A stretch of DNA of 56,080 bases from a virus: IMG/VR virus record IMGVR_UViG_3300032053_000093, positions 1 through 56,080 of that record; one strand, written 5' to 3'. The notes beneath the pieces were generated by a model that saw only the letters and a program-made list of their open reading frames with translations, made no database searches and was not told the DNA's origin. This document shows positions 37,054 to 47,061 of this stretch, piece after piece. Both the position numbers and the translations under genes were made by a program. Position 1 is the first letter of the stretch. The number at the start of each line of letters is the position of its first letter.

Positions 37054-39315
37054 ATGCCCAATCCGATTGTCCTGTCCCGATTCGGAGGATGTTTTCCTGA
37101 GCTGGCTCCGCATAATTTACCTGATGGGGCTGCTTCCGATGCCTTGAACTGCGATCTGCGCTGGGGCAAGATCACGGCCCTGCCAAGCACATTGCCAGAC
37201 GCGACAACCGTTGGCGGCGAAGTGGCTCCGGGCGACTTGTTTCTGCTGCGCAAGGCGAAGATGCCGGTGTGGGCGGATTGGAGTCCGTTGGTTGCTAACT
37301 TTGGGACTACTCGTGTTTTGGTAGGGACTGAGACTGTGCCGGGATGGATTACTCTTGAAGCGGGTGTGTGGCTTCAAGCGGTCAAGCTTACCGTTGATCC
37401 CGCATTTGATTTTGATACGCTCCAGATTGATTTGTTTGATGTCGACGGCACTCCATTAAAATTGTATTATGATGTTTATTGGGAGCCACCCAACATCATT
37501 CGTATTGGATATGAAATATGTAAGATTGGCCATCGTGGAACACCTGTTTCTTATAGGTTTGGCGCATCTGGGGGTCCAACGGCAGATATGACAATTGCGC
37601 TTGGGTCTGGTAATTTTCGCGTTCCAGATGTATATTCAGTTCTTGGCCCTTCATTCTATGTTGGGTTTGCAAAAGGTGAAAAAGGTTATCCTGCAACGGT
37701 GGCATCACTTGGGAATACCGGTCCTGCTTCGCCTGGAATATTGGGGGGAGTTGTTTCGATTGTTCGTGACACGAAAACCGTGGCCTATGTCTCATGTGCG
37801 GATGTGCAGATTACGAGTCTTGCGGACAGCGAAAGTCCGATAGCTGGAGCGGATTATCACTTGGACTTCATTCCCGCGAGCAAGGGCGAGATCGTCCTGA
37901 AGGTCGAGTTCCCCTACGACAAGGAGCGGTCGCTGTACTACGCGGCGACGGCGTTGTACCAGAATCCCGATGATATTGAGGATGTCACTGAGGGACCACT
38001 TGGATACCGGCAATGGGTTAGTGATTCTGAGTTGGGTGATCCGGTCGAAATTGTTGTTCCCGAAGGGCAACGTCCGCAGATGACTCTTGCTCTGCAAACC
38101 ACTCCTGCGTCTAGCAAGACGGTAACGCATATCCGGGTGTATCGGGCGACTCAGGCGGCGCGGGGATGGAAACGTGTGCAGGATGTGACTGAGGCGAACT
38201 GGTCATCCTGGACAGACGACGTGCTTGCCCCGCAAGGGGACGAGGTTCCGACGTATGGGAATGCGCCCACTGTTAATCCTTTCCGAAGCACCACGATTAT
38301 CATGCCTGGGCAGTTCGCTTTGGGATGGACGAATACGCCAACCCCTCGCGTCTATCCCTCAGAGGTTTTCGCGTTTCACATCTATCCAGAAGAATACTAC
38401 CTTGAGTTCAATGCGGCTGATCCCATCCAAAAGATGATCGGGGTGGGTTCCGGGGCGGTTCTTTTTACCACGAGCAAGGTGTATTGGATTTACGGGTCTG
38501 ATCCGGCACAAATGGCTTACATACTTCTGTCGGATACAAAACCGCTCTTGGATGCAGACACGATTTGTCGGGATGGGGACTCGGTTTACTACATCTACGG
38601 GGATTCTCCGACGCCCCCTGCTTCGCACGTTTACGATGCTGGTGTGGCCAAAGTGACGGGGGGACAACTCACCAGTATCTCGGAACCGTTTCTGAGTCGG
38701 GCCACTTTCTACGCCAAGATTGCGACGTGGGTTGCAACTGCTTTGGTGGTTCGCGCCAGTGAGGGGATGGTTTGGTTTGGGAACGCAACTCAGGGGTATG
38801 TGCTTGAACCGAATCATACCGTGGAAGGGTACGCGCTGGTTCCGTATAACCTGACGGGGAGCACACATCCGATTTCTGGCTTCACTTATGCCAACACGGT
38901 GCTGTGGCAAAGCAAAGAGTGGCAATTCGATGAACCGATCAACCTGGCGACCTTGCATTATTTGGGTTCCACCAGTGCAAAGGTGACTGTCATAGGAGAT
39001 GATGCTTCTACAGTCAACTCTGTGGCAGACAAGTCCGTGACTTCACTGACGGGCCTGAATACGTCTCAGGGCGTCCGGCGTTTGAGCGTTCTGGTGCATA
39101 ATCCATCGTCTGGCGCGGCCTTGGGCGCGGAACGCCTCTCCCTTGCGCCGCGTGTGGCAATTCCTGTCAAGGACGACCCGATCCGGGTCACTCCGGCGGA
39201 CGTTGCGCCGGACGGGACGTGCTGGTTGCAGTTCGTGAACGCGGGGCGGTTCAGGGGCGGGGTGTTGTACGCCAAAAAGGGCGGCGGGGTGGTGACTTTG
39301 ACGCAACGGCCATAA
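37054..39315 (+). CDS. Tail nozzle/hub-like structural protein
   Basis: The 753-residue product starts with PNPIVLSRFGGCFPELAPHNLPDGAASDALN, a pattern common in phage tail-tube or nozzle proteins, in which N-P-A/DGAA is followed by the first beta-propeller-like strand. The rest is beta-rich with TRVLVGTETVPGWITL, YDVYWEPPNIIRIGYEI, KIGHRGTPVSYRFGAS, VTHIRVYRATQAARGW and a C-terminal TPADVAPDGTCWLQF. It should form the lower tail or the DNA exit nozzle of a short tail. A smaller-scale P22 gp10 or T7 gp12 role is inferred from size and place, not from residues. Confidence 0.65.
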   Translation: MPNPIVLSRFGGCFPELAPHNLPDGAASDALNCDLRWGKITALPSTLPDATTVGGEVAPGDLFLLRKAKMPVWADWSPLVANFGTTRVLVGTETVPGWITLEAGVWLQAVKLTVDPAFDFDTLQIDLFDVDGTPLKLYYDVYWEPPNIIRIGYEICKIGHRGTPVSYRFGASGGPTADMTIALGSGNFRVPDVYSVLGPSFYVGFAKGEKGYPATVASLGNTGPASPGILGGVVSIVRDTKTVAYVSCADVQITSLADSESPIAGADYHLDFIPASKGEIVLKVEFPYDKERSLYYAATALYQNPDDIEDVTEGPLGYRQWVSDSELGDPVEIVVPEGQRPQMTLALQTTPASSKTVTHIRVYRATQAARGWKRVQDVTEANWSSWTDDVLAPQGDEVPTYGNAPTVNPFRSTTIIMPGQFALGWTNTPTPRVYPSEVFAFHIYPEEYYLEFNAADPIQKMIGVGSGAVLFTTSKVYWIYGSDPAQMAYILLSDTKPLLDADTICRDGDSVYYIYGDSPTPPASHVYDAGVAKVTGGQLTSISEPFLSRATFYAKIATWVATALVVRASEGMVWFGNATQGYVLEPNHTVEGYALVPYNLTGSTHPISGFTYANTVLWQSKEWQFDEPINLATLHYLGSTSAKVTVIGDDASTVNSVADKSVTSLTGLNTSQGVRRLSVLVHNPSSGAALGAERLSLAPRVAIPVKDDPIRVTPADVAPDGTCWLQFVNAGRFRGGVLYAKKGGGVVTLTQRP

Positions 39316-39380
39316 GAGAGAGGGCTGAGTGCTGAGGAAGAGGGCATCGAGAAGACAGACGGGAAAAAGGAGAGACTAAC

Positions 39381-39695
39381 ATGGCAAACGTGGACAATCT
39401 GAGTTTCAGCGCATTTATGGATGACCTGGGGGGCGCGGCGGATGCGCTCAGGCCGCTCAAAACGCGGATAGACTCGCTTGTGGCGCGGGCGGCTCTGGCG
39501 GAGTTTGCGGCGATTGCGGCGAGTCATAGCGGCAGTGACGTGGTGGTGCGTATTCGGCCCGACGCGGAGAGTCTTCCCGTGCTGAAGATGAGCAACTATA
39601 ACGATCTGGTGTACGCACTGGGGTTGCTCAAAAATACTCTGGACGCGATCACACCGGCAACGCTGGAGGTCTTCACGCCCAGGGCGGCGTCGTAA
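39381..39695 (+). CDS. Small structural protein, unknown
   Basis: The 104-residue product has AAAGGAGAGACTAAC before the ATG. It begins NVDNLSFSAFMDDLGGAAD and is mostly helical, with ALRPLKTRIDSLVARAALAE, VVRIRPDAESLPVLKM and a C-terminal NDLVYALGLLKNTLD. Placed between the nozzle and spike genes, it may be a connecting or chaperone protein. No motif seen. Confidence 0.6.
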   Translation: MANVDNLSFSAFMDDLGGAADALRPLKTRIDSLVARAALAEFAAIAASHSGSDVVVRIRPDAESLPVLKMSNYNDLVYALGLLKNTLDAITPATLEVFTPRAAS

Positions 39696-39705
39696 GGAGT
39701 AGTCA

Positions 39706-42258
39706 ATGGCTCTTGTTCCGCATTTCGTGACATCGGCCGGCAGCGACACATGGGCTAACTCTGCCGTGTACACCACACCGTGCTCGCTCTCAACTGCTAT
39801 TACCAACGCGACGGCTGGAGACAAAGTCTGGATACTGTCTGGCAATTATACCCGGACGGCAAGTGATGCACCAGCCAACGTTGGGACTGTAGGAAGCCCC
39901 GTTATCTATGAGGGATGCACGTCGTTCAACACGGGTACGCCAACTCCTATTACGCCGACTCGCGCTGGCGGACACGGAGCGCTTGATACAACTGGGATGC
40001 CAGTAATCGCGTACAATGCGACCTATCAGATGGCTTGTGCTAGTGCAGCCTTTGTTGAGTTTGTGCATCTTAACTTTACTGGGGCTATTAACGGCAATTT
40101 TGTCGGCACAACCTCCTCAACAAATACGATCTCTATAATTGAGTGCGTTGGGACCAATTCCACGTCTGGAACTCTTGCGGTGTGTTTCTACCGGGCCATA
40201 AACACAGTGAATTGCGATGGCTTTCTAACTGGCGCCACCAACAGCAGCTATGTGTACAAACTGGACGGCGCTGTTGCGCGCTGCGTGAATTGCCAGGGCA
40301 CAAACTCCTCAAGTGCCGGTGTTGGCATATTTGGCATGGGCGCTTCGTCAGCTTTAATCAATCCGGTATGCTACGCTTCGGCAGGTGTGGGCATTGACTT
40401 TATAGGTACAATCGGTTTCTTGGTAGTGAATCCCACTATCTACAGTCAGGCGGTGGCCGGAATCCGAACCCCCAACTATGCTTTGACCGGTGTACCCCTC
40501 ATCGTGAATCCGATGATAACGGATTGCGCATACGCATTCCTGAATCTCTACAACGCCACGGCTGCGCATTCGATCAAAGTTATCAAGGCGCGGACTCGCG
40601 ACAACACCAATGCCGACCTGGGGTATGGTGACAACCCCCATTACTACTCCATACTGACTGATAACGGGAATTATCTGACGGACTACGTTTCAGCAACCGA
40701 CCTAAGTCCCGCGGCTGCCGCGGTTGGGCGAGGCGCGGGTTTGGGCGGGGACGACATCGGAGCCCGCCAGCGTGTAGAAGGCTATCCGGCGGCGGCGAAT
40801 CTGCTGGACTCGGCCACGTGCGATAGTGGCGCGGTTGTAGGGACGTACCACGCGCCTGATGCGGGCGAAGTGACAAGCAACGCCGTCTTTGGTCCGGCGA
40901 GTGGAACTTCTGGAACTTACCATCGGCCCGAAACAAATGAGGTCATTGACACGGCGTCCTTTGGCATTTCAAGCGGACAAGCAGGGACGATTCACCAGCC
41001 TGATGTGATTGAGGTCACGGACAATGCGGTCTTTGGCGCGGCAAGCGCGGTTCATGGAACTTATCACAGGCCGGAAGCGGCAGAAGTGATTGACACGGCG
41101 GTCTTCGGCCCAGCAAGCGGGACGCCGGGGACGGTGCATCAGCCGGACCAGGCAGAGGTTATCAGCACGGCGGTCTATGGTCCCGCCAGTGCAACTCCTG
41201 GAACGTATCCCACGACGGCGGTGAGCAAGGCGGCGCAGCTCGCAACGGATATCGCGGCGGTGGAAGCCGAAGCGGAGCACATCGAGTTAGGAACGACGAT
41301 CCTGACCGTGCCGGGGGAGTTAGACATAGGCAGCATTGACCTGACGCCAAAAGCGGGGGTGGTTGGGCCGGACTACGTGCTCATGGGGCATGAGAACTAC
41401 ACGGACGGGGAGGATGGGACTTACGTTCCCACGACGCCAGAGACCACGAAGAAGGATGAGCATTTTGGCGCGAATGGAGCGGAGGTGGGGACGTTCGATG
41501 GTTCGACGAGCGCGGAGACCACGGCAAACGGATGGTTCAACTGCGAGGGTTCTGCGGCGAGTGACGAATGGAAGCTGAATATCAATGCGGCTTCGTGGGA
41601 TTCCCTTGTGCTCTATCCTGAAAAGCGGGTTGAGATTCCGGTGATGGGCTTCTCTCTGGCGGGAAGCAACATCCTCCCGGACATTCGGTCGAGCGTTTTG
41701 ATTTTCCCCGAATCCGGGCGGTTCATGGTGGCGCGGATTCATGCGAGCAACTACCCAGTCGTTCTCTCACTCAACAATGGCAGTGGCGCAGTTACGCAGA
41801 ACATCACTGACAGTCAGGACGTTCTGATCCTCACCCCCGGAACGCCAGCGCGGGAATGGACACTGGACATCACCGGGGCCAACGAAATTTACAGTGTCAT
41901 GTTGGCCGGCGAGACGGCGGCTCTTGTCCAGGACGGCTTCGTGGGTCTTTCCAGAGTGGACAGTCCCCCGACATGGCTCTGCCGCCAGATTTACTCCCCG
42001 GTGCCCGTGGCGTTCTCTTGTGCCCGTGTGGTCTCGCGCTCCGCATCTCCCGCGCTGGTGTTCAAGATTTACCGGGAGAACTCGACTACGGCCAGCGGGA
42101 CGACGGGGTGGACAAGCAGTACCCTCACAAACTGCAACGCCTTCCGTTTGCCGCGTTTGGAACCCTCCCGTTTCTGGCGGGTGGATATCTCCGGGGCGGA
42201 TTCTTCTGACATCGTGGATGAGGTGCGACTGGCAACTTCAATGGAGCGCCTGAAATGA
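39706..42258 (+). CDS. Tail spike with right-handed beta-helix
   Basis: The 850-residue product has VTSAGSDTWANSAVYTTPCS and WILSGNYTRTASDAP at its start, the usual first rungs of pectate-lyase-like beta-helices, with turns such as GSPVIYEGCTSFNTG, CNGYLTGATNSSYVY-like sequences and VVNPTIYSQAVAG (about 30-340). About residues 378-498 hold five 24-aa repeats, each G-T-x-H-x-P...EV...AVFG-x-AS. The C-terminal half is beta-sandwich-like. It would bind or cut surface polysaccharide on the host; catalytic residues cannot be fixed by eye. The stop overlaps the next start by four bases. Confidence 0.75.
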   Translation: MALVPHFVTSAGSDTWANSAVYTTPCSLSTAITNATAGDKVWILSGNYTRTASDAPANVGTVGSPVIYEGCTSFNTGTPTPITPTRAGGHGALDTTGMPVIAYNATYQMACASAAFVEFVHLNFTGAINGNFVGTTSSTNTISIIECVGTNSTSGTLAVCFYRAINTVNCDGFLTGATNSSYVYKLDGAVARCVNCQGTNSSSAGVGIFGMGASSALINPVCYASAGVGIDFIGTIGFLVVNPTIYSQAVAGIRTPNYALTGVPLIVNPMITDCAYAFLNLYNATAAHSIKVIKARTRDNTNADLGYGDNPHYYSILTDNGNYLTDYVSATDLSPAAAAVGRGAGLGGDDIGARQRVEGYPAAANLLDSATCDSGAVVGTYHAPDAGEVTSNAVFGPASGTSGTYHRPETNEVIDTASFGISSGQAGTIHQPDVIEVTDNAVFGAASAVHGTYHRPEAAEVIDTAVFGPASGTPGTVHQPDQAEVISTAVYGPASATPGTYPTTAVSKAAQLATDIAAVEAEAEHIELGTTILTVPGELDIGSIDLTPKAGVVGPDYVLMGHENYTDGEDGTYVPTTPETTKKDEHFGANGAEVGTFDGSTSAETTANGWFNCEGSAASDEWKLNINAASWDSLVLYPEKRVEIPVMGFSLAGSNILPDIRSSVLIFPESGRFMVARIHASNYPVVLSLNNGSGAVTQNITDSQDVLILTPGTPAREWTLDITGANEIYSVMLAGETAALVQDGFVGLSRVDSPPTWLCRQIYSPVPVAFSCARVVSRSASPALVFKIYRENSTTASGTTGWTSSTLTNCNAFRLPRLEPSRFWRVDISGADSSDIVDEVRLATSMERLK
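40840..41199 (+). repeat. Five tandem 72-bp repeats in the spike gene
   Basis: Five 72-bp units (40840, 40912, 40984, 41056, 41128) encode 24-aa repeats of the form G-T-Y-H-x-P-x3-EV-x3-A-VFG-x-AS-x3. A partial sixth unit follows. Identity between units varies by codon choice, so copy number could change by recombination while keeping the frame. Confidence 0.8.
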
Positions 42259-42611
42259 CCCGTCGCGGACAACGCAGAATGTCCCCTGTTCCGGCTGGTG
42301 TTACGCCCGCACTGGCGTCCTACCTTGAGGATACACGGAAGCATGTTGTTAAAATTGACAATGCCTTTCAGTTGAAAGAGAAGGAACCACAGGCGCCTTC
42401 TAATGCTTTTGAGCGGGTTGAAGCGGTGCGGATGAATGAGCATGTGATTCTGAATTTCCGAAATGCAACGGGCAGCAAAGTGGCTTCTATATCTCTTCCC
42501 AATATAGAACAAATGCACTCCGCTACGCCGACTGGAGCGACAACGACTATTACGAATACCGCGGAGACAGTATGGGTTCTTCCGTGTGGGTTCGCGGTAG
42601 CAGGATCATAG
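42255..42611 (+). CDS. Small structural protein, unknown
   Basis: The 118-residue product starts at the spike stop (ATGA). It begins with a basic disordered stretch (TRRGQRRMSPVPAGVTPA) and has a beta-like region with VEAVRMNEHVILNFRNATGS and KVASISLPNIEQ, ending TAETVWVLPCGFAVAGS. Its length and beta content are like small fibre-tip or chaperone proteins. Coupled translation with the spike suggests it serves the spike. No family recognised. Confidence 0.6.
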   Translation: MTRRGQRRMSPVPAGVTPALASYLEDTRKHVVKIDNAFQLKEKEPQAPSNAFERVEAVRMNEHVILNFRNATGSKVASISLPNIEQMHSATPTGATTTITNTAETVWVLPCGFAVAGS

Positions 42612-42620
42612 AGGCACGGA

Positions 42621-45600
42621 ATGGCGCTTGAGACATATCTTCCGGTTCCCACTGCGGTTTTGACCGATCCGCTTTTCGGGTTGCCTTTGCTTCCCCTGCT
42701 CAATGGTGCGTGGACTGCGGACCCGCCCGATGGATATACCGGCGCGAATTCCTACATGTTGAAGGCCCTGAAGGTGACGGGCACAAAGAGATTGTGGCAG
42801 CAGGACCTTTTTGACTCACAGAACGCCATAAACCTGTTCTTCCGGCGCGTTCAGTATCTCCTGCATATTATGAACCAGGCTAGAAATGGCCTGACAGACG
42901 TGTATTATGCCGAGTTGGGGAACTGCACGGAAGAGGCGACATGGCCGATTGTCTCCGTCACTACGGATACGATCACCCTGCAAACCATTGCCGGAGATAA
43001 TCCCTCATGCGATCCGTCGCGGATGCTCTTTCAGGTGTTCAGCATCAATCCCGATTGGCCGCTTGAACCCGGCGCATCTCGCATGTTAATCACGCCGAAT
43101 TATATCAAGCTTCCTCCGGGTGGTTTGTTTACTATCAACTCGCCCTCCATGCTCGCGGGTCATGGCGGGTGGCACGTCGAACGGGTGAATATCCCCGAAG
43201 GTTTCGCGTTGGGGGATACGTTTTCGCTGACTGTTTCTTCCGATGTTGGCAGGATACTGACACCGTATCCCGCCACGGACCTTACCCCGATTTCGGGTAG
43301 GTACCGGTTTTATGTTCACACCAGCGTCGAGCCGTGGTCGTATATCCCCGATGTCCGCCCCTTGTGGTGCGAGAAACACACCCTGCAAACATCAGACTTC
43401 GCTTCAGAACACGTCATTCTCTACAACCGGATTCGCTTCTGGAAGGCCGCCCCGGGCACTGTCCCGGATTCCACGTGGTTTAAGGCCGAAGAGTACAAAG
43501 GGGATGTTTTCGTGAAGGATTGGACGGCGAAAGTCATAGCCCCTGGGAACCCGTTGATTCGAGTGTATCACGGGGAAGTGTTGGGCTATGAGACGCGGGT
43601 TGACCTATCGTCCTTAAAGTCATCGTTGACCGGGGACAGGATGGTGTTCACGTGTTGGTCCGAAGCGATTTCCCCGGCTGGCGAATATGTGGGCTGCAAC
43701 AACCGGTGTGCGCATTCAAAGCCGGACTATTCGGGGAGTTACGGGGACCTGGACTATCCCGATCTTGATGGCGTGAAGTGGTTTTGCGATCTGGGCACGG
43801 CGGCCACGGGGTTCGCCAACTACAAGCCCCAGTGTTATCAGCCCGGAGTCTGTACCGCATTCGAGGAAGAAGTTCCAGGAAACCCCGTGGATGAAACGCT
43901 GATGAAGCAGATTCTCCTTACGCAGCCTTTCATCATGGAGCAACTCATGGCGGGGTTCGCGGACTTCATTGAATATCGCATGATGAACGGTTGCCCCTCT
44001 ATCGCGTCTCTGGCGTTCTTGAACATGACGGTTCCAGTAACGTATAGTCCTCAGATGCGATTCACGCGCCGCGGCGGATGGTCCGCGTATAGCGCCGAAC
44101 AGATAGATGGGGTGTGGGACATTTACGCGCTTCAGGGGCACGAACAATACTGGCCTCTGAGCATGGAATCGCTGTTTCGTTTCGGATTTGCGGCATGGCA
44201 CAGCAAACGGCCGGATGTTGAAGGGGCTGTTTTAACGGATGTGTGTGAATCCATGATGATTTCCAGTTCTCATAGCATTTGCCCGGCTACGGGGGAAGTG
44301 TCCGGGACAGCGGGGCGTCCCGTGCAGCGGTGCGGGACAGATGTGATTGGAATGGTAATCCCGTCGTTGAATCCCGCGCTGGCGTCTCAGGCGTTCGTGG
44401 GGGGCGTGATCTATCATGCGTCGGAGTCTGACCCGATAACCTTCATGGGTGTCTCGTATCTGTGGCGGATCGCGTTCGAGAGGAATATGAACTGGTACAG
44501 GCGCGACTTGCATACCGATGAGCCGTTGAAGTTCACGGTGAAGGTTCTGGATCAGGTGGCGGGGACCGATGGCTTCTGGTTGGAGTTGGAGAACCGCGAG
44601 GTGACCTGCACGACGATGGCGACGTTGGGCGAAGACCGGACGACGAGATTCCGGTGTGGGGGGACGAATGTTCGCGCGCCCGACCGCTGGAACTTGAACA
44701 ACAGGGATTGCTGGACATCCAGGCGGGGACCGATGCGGGAATGCTTTGCCTATCCGGGGGATGTGATTTGCACAGAGGCGGGGTTGCGGTTTTGGATCAC
44801 GGACGCCGTTCCGAACGATCCATGCAGCACTGGGTTGCTTCAGTCGTGGGATGCGGAGGACGGCCTGAAAAGATGCTCCGTTGCCCCCAAACGGTACTTC
44901 ATTCCGTATAATTCGACAAGCGAGACGTTGGCGGAGGGCGGGCTGGTTATCACACGTTCCGCGGGAACCGTGATTCTTACCGGACAGAGGGACGGGCCGT
45001 CTCCGATGGCGGAGTCCGACGTGCCCCCGATAGACCACGTGCTCCCGATAGACCAGTATTGGTATTGCGAGGGGTTGATTAACGCGGGAACGGCCAGCGA
45101 GAAGAAGATCCTCTTTATCAAGTTCTCGAATGCGAATCTGGTGTGGCTGAAGAGTCCGTATAACGTCTTCAATATTACCGCCAACACGGAGATCAATGGG
45201 GCGGCCGCCAATACCTACACGGCGCTCAATGGCGACGTGCTGACGGACCCCGCCCTGTTTCCCGATTTGGACGCCTATGAACTTGCGTTGGCTCACGTTC
45301 ACGAGACAGAGGAATGGACCTGCATGTACGAGGCAACATACCAGTACGACGTTGTGAGCGTGGATCGGGTGGTTTTTTCGTACATGGTGGGCAGAAGCGG
45401 GGTCAAGCGCGAGGTGGAGATGATTCAACTCGCGGTGGGCGTGGTGCTTTCAGGCCAGGAGTGGAACGAGTATTGGGTACAGGGGGCGGATGGGAATCCG
45501 TTCACCGAGGAGACCGTGGATCGAAAGCACTTGACGTTCTATTTCCCTTACAATGTGGTGGGCGGGGACATTGCGATTTACGCCACTGTGGACTCCCCGA

Positions 45601-46088
45601 ATACGAACGATGAATCGAAGGTCTATGTTCACAAGCCTTCGTGGCCGTGTAACTCCATTACGGATGACGAATGGGCTACGCCTTTGCGCGACGGCATTCC
45701 ATTCAGCAGTTCCGATCTTGAGACGTATCGCGGCGGCGGATGGGGCAAGCGCGGGGATCGGATTTTCATCCGGGATGAAAACGGGTATCTTGCTTCGCAG
45801 CCCGAAGGCAGCTTGAAGGGAACCACCATCGAGATACGGGGGGACGGCACAGCTTACCCAGAGAAGCCGCAGATTTACATGGGTGTGGCCGGGTCAGAGG
45901 TACAGATTGATCCCGCCGATCTCGTGTGCATGGGCGCTCATGGTTTCGTGTACGGCAAGACGGCTCTCACGGCGGGGCAGCAAATGACGCTTTTCTCGCG
46001 CCATGCGGATCGCAACGGGATGATCCGGGCGGCGGAGTTGGAGAGCATCAGGGCGGCGATTGCGGGCCTGATGGGGGAAGGCGCGTGA
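42621..46088 (+). CDS. Very large structural protein, unknown family
   Basis: At 1155 residues this is one of the biggest products here. It starts ALETYLPVPTAVLTDPLFGLP and is beta-rich, with scattered cysteines (GNCTEEATWPIVSV, HSICPATGEV, VQRCGTD, NNRDCW, RECFAYPGD, CTEAGLRF), some of which may pair. Hydrophobic beta patches, an NSPSMLAGHGGWHVER loop and a late LYYPYNVVGG-like strand set suggest a fibre or baseplate-like component. It has no signal peptide and no clear enzyme motif. It follows the spike and precedes the 323-aa gene with a 1-nt gap, as a co-expressed pair. I do not recognise the family. Confidence 0.6.
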   Translation: MALETYLPVPTAVLTDPLFGLPLLPLLNGAWTADPPDGYTGANSYMLKALKVTGTKRLWQQDLFDSQNAINLFFRRVQYLLHIMNQARNGLTDVYYAELGNCTEEATWPIVSVTTDTITLQTIAGDNPSCDPSRMLFQVFSINPDWPLEPGASRMLITPNYIKLPPGGLFTINSPSMLAGHGGWHVERVNIPEGFALGDTFSLTVSSDVGRILTPYPATDLTPISGRYRFYVHTSVEPWSYIPDVRPLWCEKHTLQTSDFASEHVILYNRIRFWKAAPGTVPDSTWFKAEEYKGDVFVKDWTAKVIAPGNPLIRVYHGEVLGYETRVDLSSLKSSLTGDRMVFTCWSEAISPAGEYVGCNNRCAHSKPDYSGSYGDLDYPDLDGVKWFCDLGTAATGFANYKPQCYQPGVCTAFEEEVPGNPVDETLMKQILLTQPFIMEQLMAGFADFIEYRMMNGCPSIASLAFLNMTVPVTYSPQMRFTRRGGWSAYSAEQIDGVWDIYALQGHEQYWPLSMESLFRFGFAAWHSKRPDVEGAVLTDVCESMMISSSHSICPATGEVSGTAGRPVQRCGTDVIGMVIPSLNPALASQAFVGGVIYHASESDPITFMGVSYLWRIAFERNMNWYRRDLHTDEPLKFTVKVLDQVAGTDGFWLELENREVTCTTMATLGEDRTTRFRCGGTNVRAPDRWNLNNRDCWTSRRGPMRECFAYPGDVICTEAGLRFWITDAVPNDPCSTGLLQSWDAEDGLKRCSVAPKRYFIPYNSTSETLAEGGLVITRSAGTVILTGQRDGPSPMAESDVPPIDHVLPIDQYWYCEGLINAGTASEKKILFIKFSNANLVWLKSPYNVFNITANTEINGAAANTYTALNGDVLTDPALFPDLDAYELALAHVHETEEWTCMYEATYQYDVVSVDRVVFSYMVGRSGVKREVEMIQLAVGVVLSGQEWNEYWVQGADGNPFTEETVDRKHLTFYFPYNVVGGDIAIYATVDSPNTNDESKVYVHKPSWPCNSITDDEWATPLRDGIPFSSSDLETYRGGGWGKRGDRIFIRDENGYLASQPEGSLKGTTIEIRGDGTAYPEKPQIYMGVAGSEVQIDPADLVCMGAHGFVYGKTALTAGQQMTLFSRHADRNGMIRAAELESIRAAIAGLMGEGA

Positions 46089-46089
46089 C

Positions 46090-47061
46090 ATGGCACTATG
46101 GTTCACACCGCCTTGCGGAGGTTACGGGCAACCGGTGCATAGCCGCATATCCACTTTACGGACCGTCCATGCGGCTGTGGAATTTGAGGATTGGTTTGAG
46201 TACACGGGGAACTGGGCCGATACCTATGAATACGGTCTGTACGACTCGGACGACCCGGAATTCGAGCCGAATACATGGGGCTGTCATGTTCCGAATGACG
46301 CGGCGGATCACACGTCGCTGACCACTGTGGTTTACAGGATGGTTGCGGCTCGCAGTTCGGAACTTGATCGCATTGACGCCGCGTTCAACGACGCGGTTGT
46401 CACCGCCAAGATGCTACTCACCTTGATCGGGGCAACCGTTACGAGGAGAGTGGATGAGACTCAGGAGTATGAGTTCGAGGGGTCCGTTGGCCCCCTTGAT
46501 TACTATGCGGGGCAGGAAAACGTTGAAGGAGAAGAGGCTGCCGGTCAGTTTTGGTCGAAGACCACGGAATCCACCACTACGACGGGATTGCAGGTGGGGA
46601 TTTTCGGCATAATCGAACGCGAAGGGGAAGGGATTGTCGCGGACTTTCTCGGTGGCGGCGGCGGTCTTGTCGGGGTTGATCCCAATAACACAGACGCGCA
46701 GGTGGTGGATTGCGCGGAATTCGTGTCGGCGTATCTGGCGAATCGGGCAAACTATATCGGCTTCTTCTTGTGTTTCATCCCGGAAGAAGTGGATTTCAAT
46801 GAGGTTCTTGGGCCTTCCGAGGACCTGTCCGCAATGTTGAAAGCGGTCGAGGCAGCCAGCCACAAGTCAACCTTCGAGAGCGCTATCGGATGGTATCGTG
46901 TTCCTGGTTCTCCGTCACTTCCGGTTTTCATTGGAACTGACGAATATGTGGAGGTGAAGTGGCTTGGGGCGGATTCCACCAAGGGCGTCGTGAATTTCGA
47001 TCCGGCGGCGGTGACGATGCAAACGGATTCGGGGTTGTCGTATCAGACGGTGCCGGGATAG
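46090..47061 (+). CDS. Structural protein, unknown
   Basis: The 323-residue product begins MALWFTPPCGGYGQPVHSRI and carries helical and beta segments: VVYRMVAARSSELDRIDAA, DAVVTAKMLLTLIGATVTR, the Gly-rich FLGGGGGLVGVDPNN, CAEFVSAYLANRANYIGFF and a last beta part VNFDPAAVTMQTDSG. It may be a companion of the 1155-aa protein. The stop is directly at the first copy of the 35-bp repeat, and the antisense moron reading frame overlaps its last 147 nt. No motif recognised. Confidence 0.58.
   Translation: MALWFTPPCGGYGQPVHSRISTLRTVHAAVEFEDWFEYTGNWADTYEYGLYDSDDPEFEPNTWGCHVPNDAADHTSLTTVVYRMVAARSSELDRIDAAFNDAVVTAKMLLTLIGATVTRRVDETQEYEFEGSVGPLDYYAGQENVEGEEAAGQFWSKTTESTTTTGLQVGIFGIIEREGEGIVADFLGGGGGLVGVDPNNTDAQVVDCAEFVSAYLANRANYIGFFLCFIPEEVDFNEVLGPSEDLSAMLKAVEAASHKSTFESAIGWYRVPGSPSLPVFIGTDEYVEVKWLGADSTKGVVNFDPAAVTMQTDSGLSYQTVPG

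Noticed and set aside
44232-45428. Minus-strand frame (398 codons) inside the 1155-aa gene
   Set aside because: No ribosome-binding site, no conserved features, antisense to a continuous plus-strand gene.
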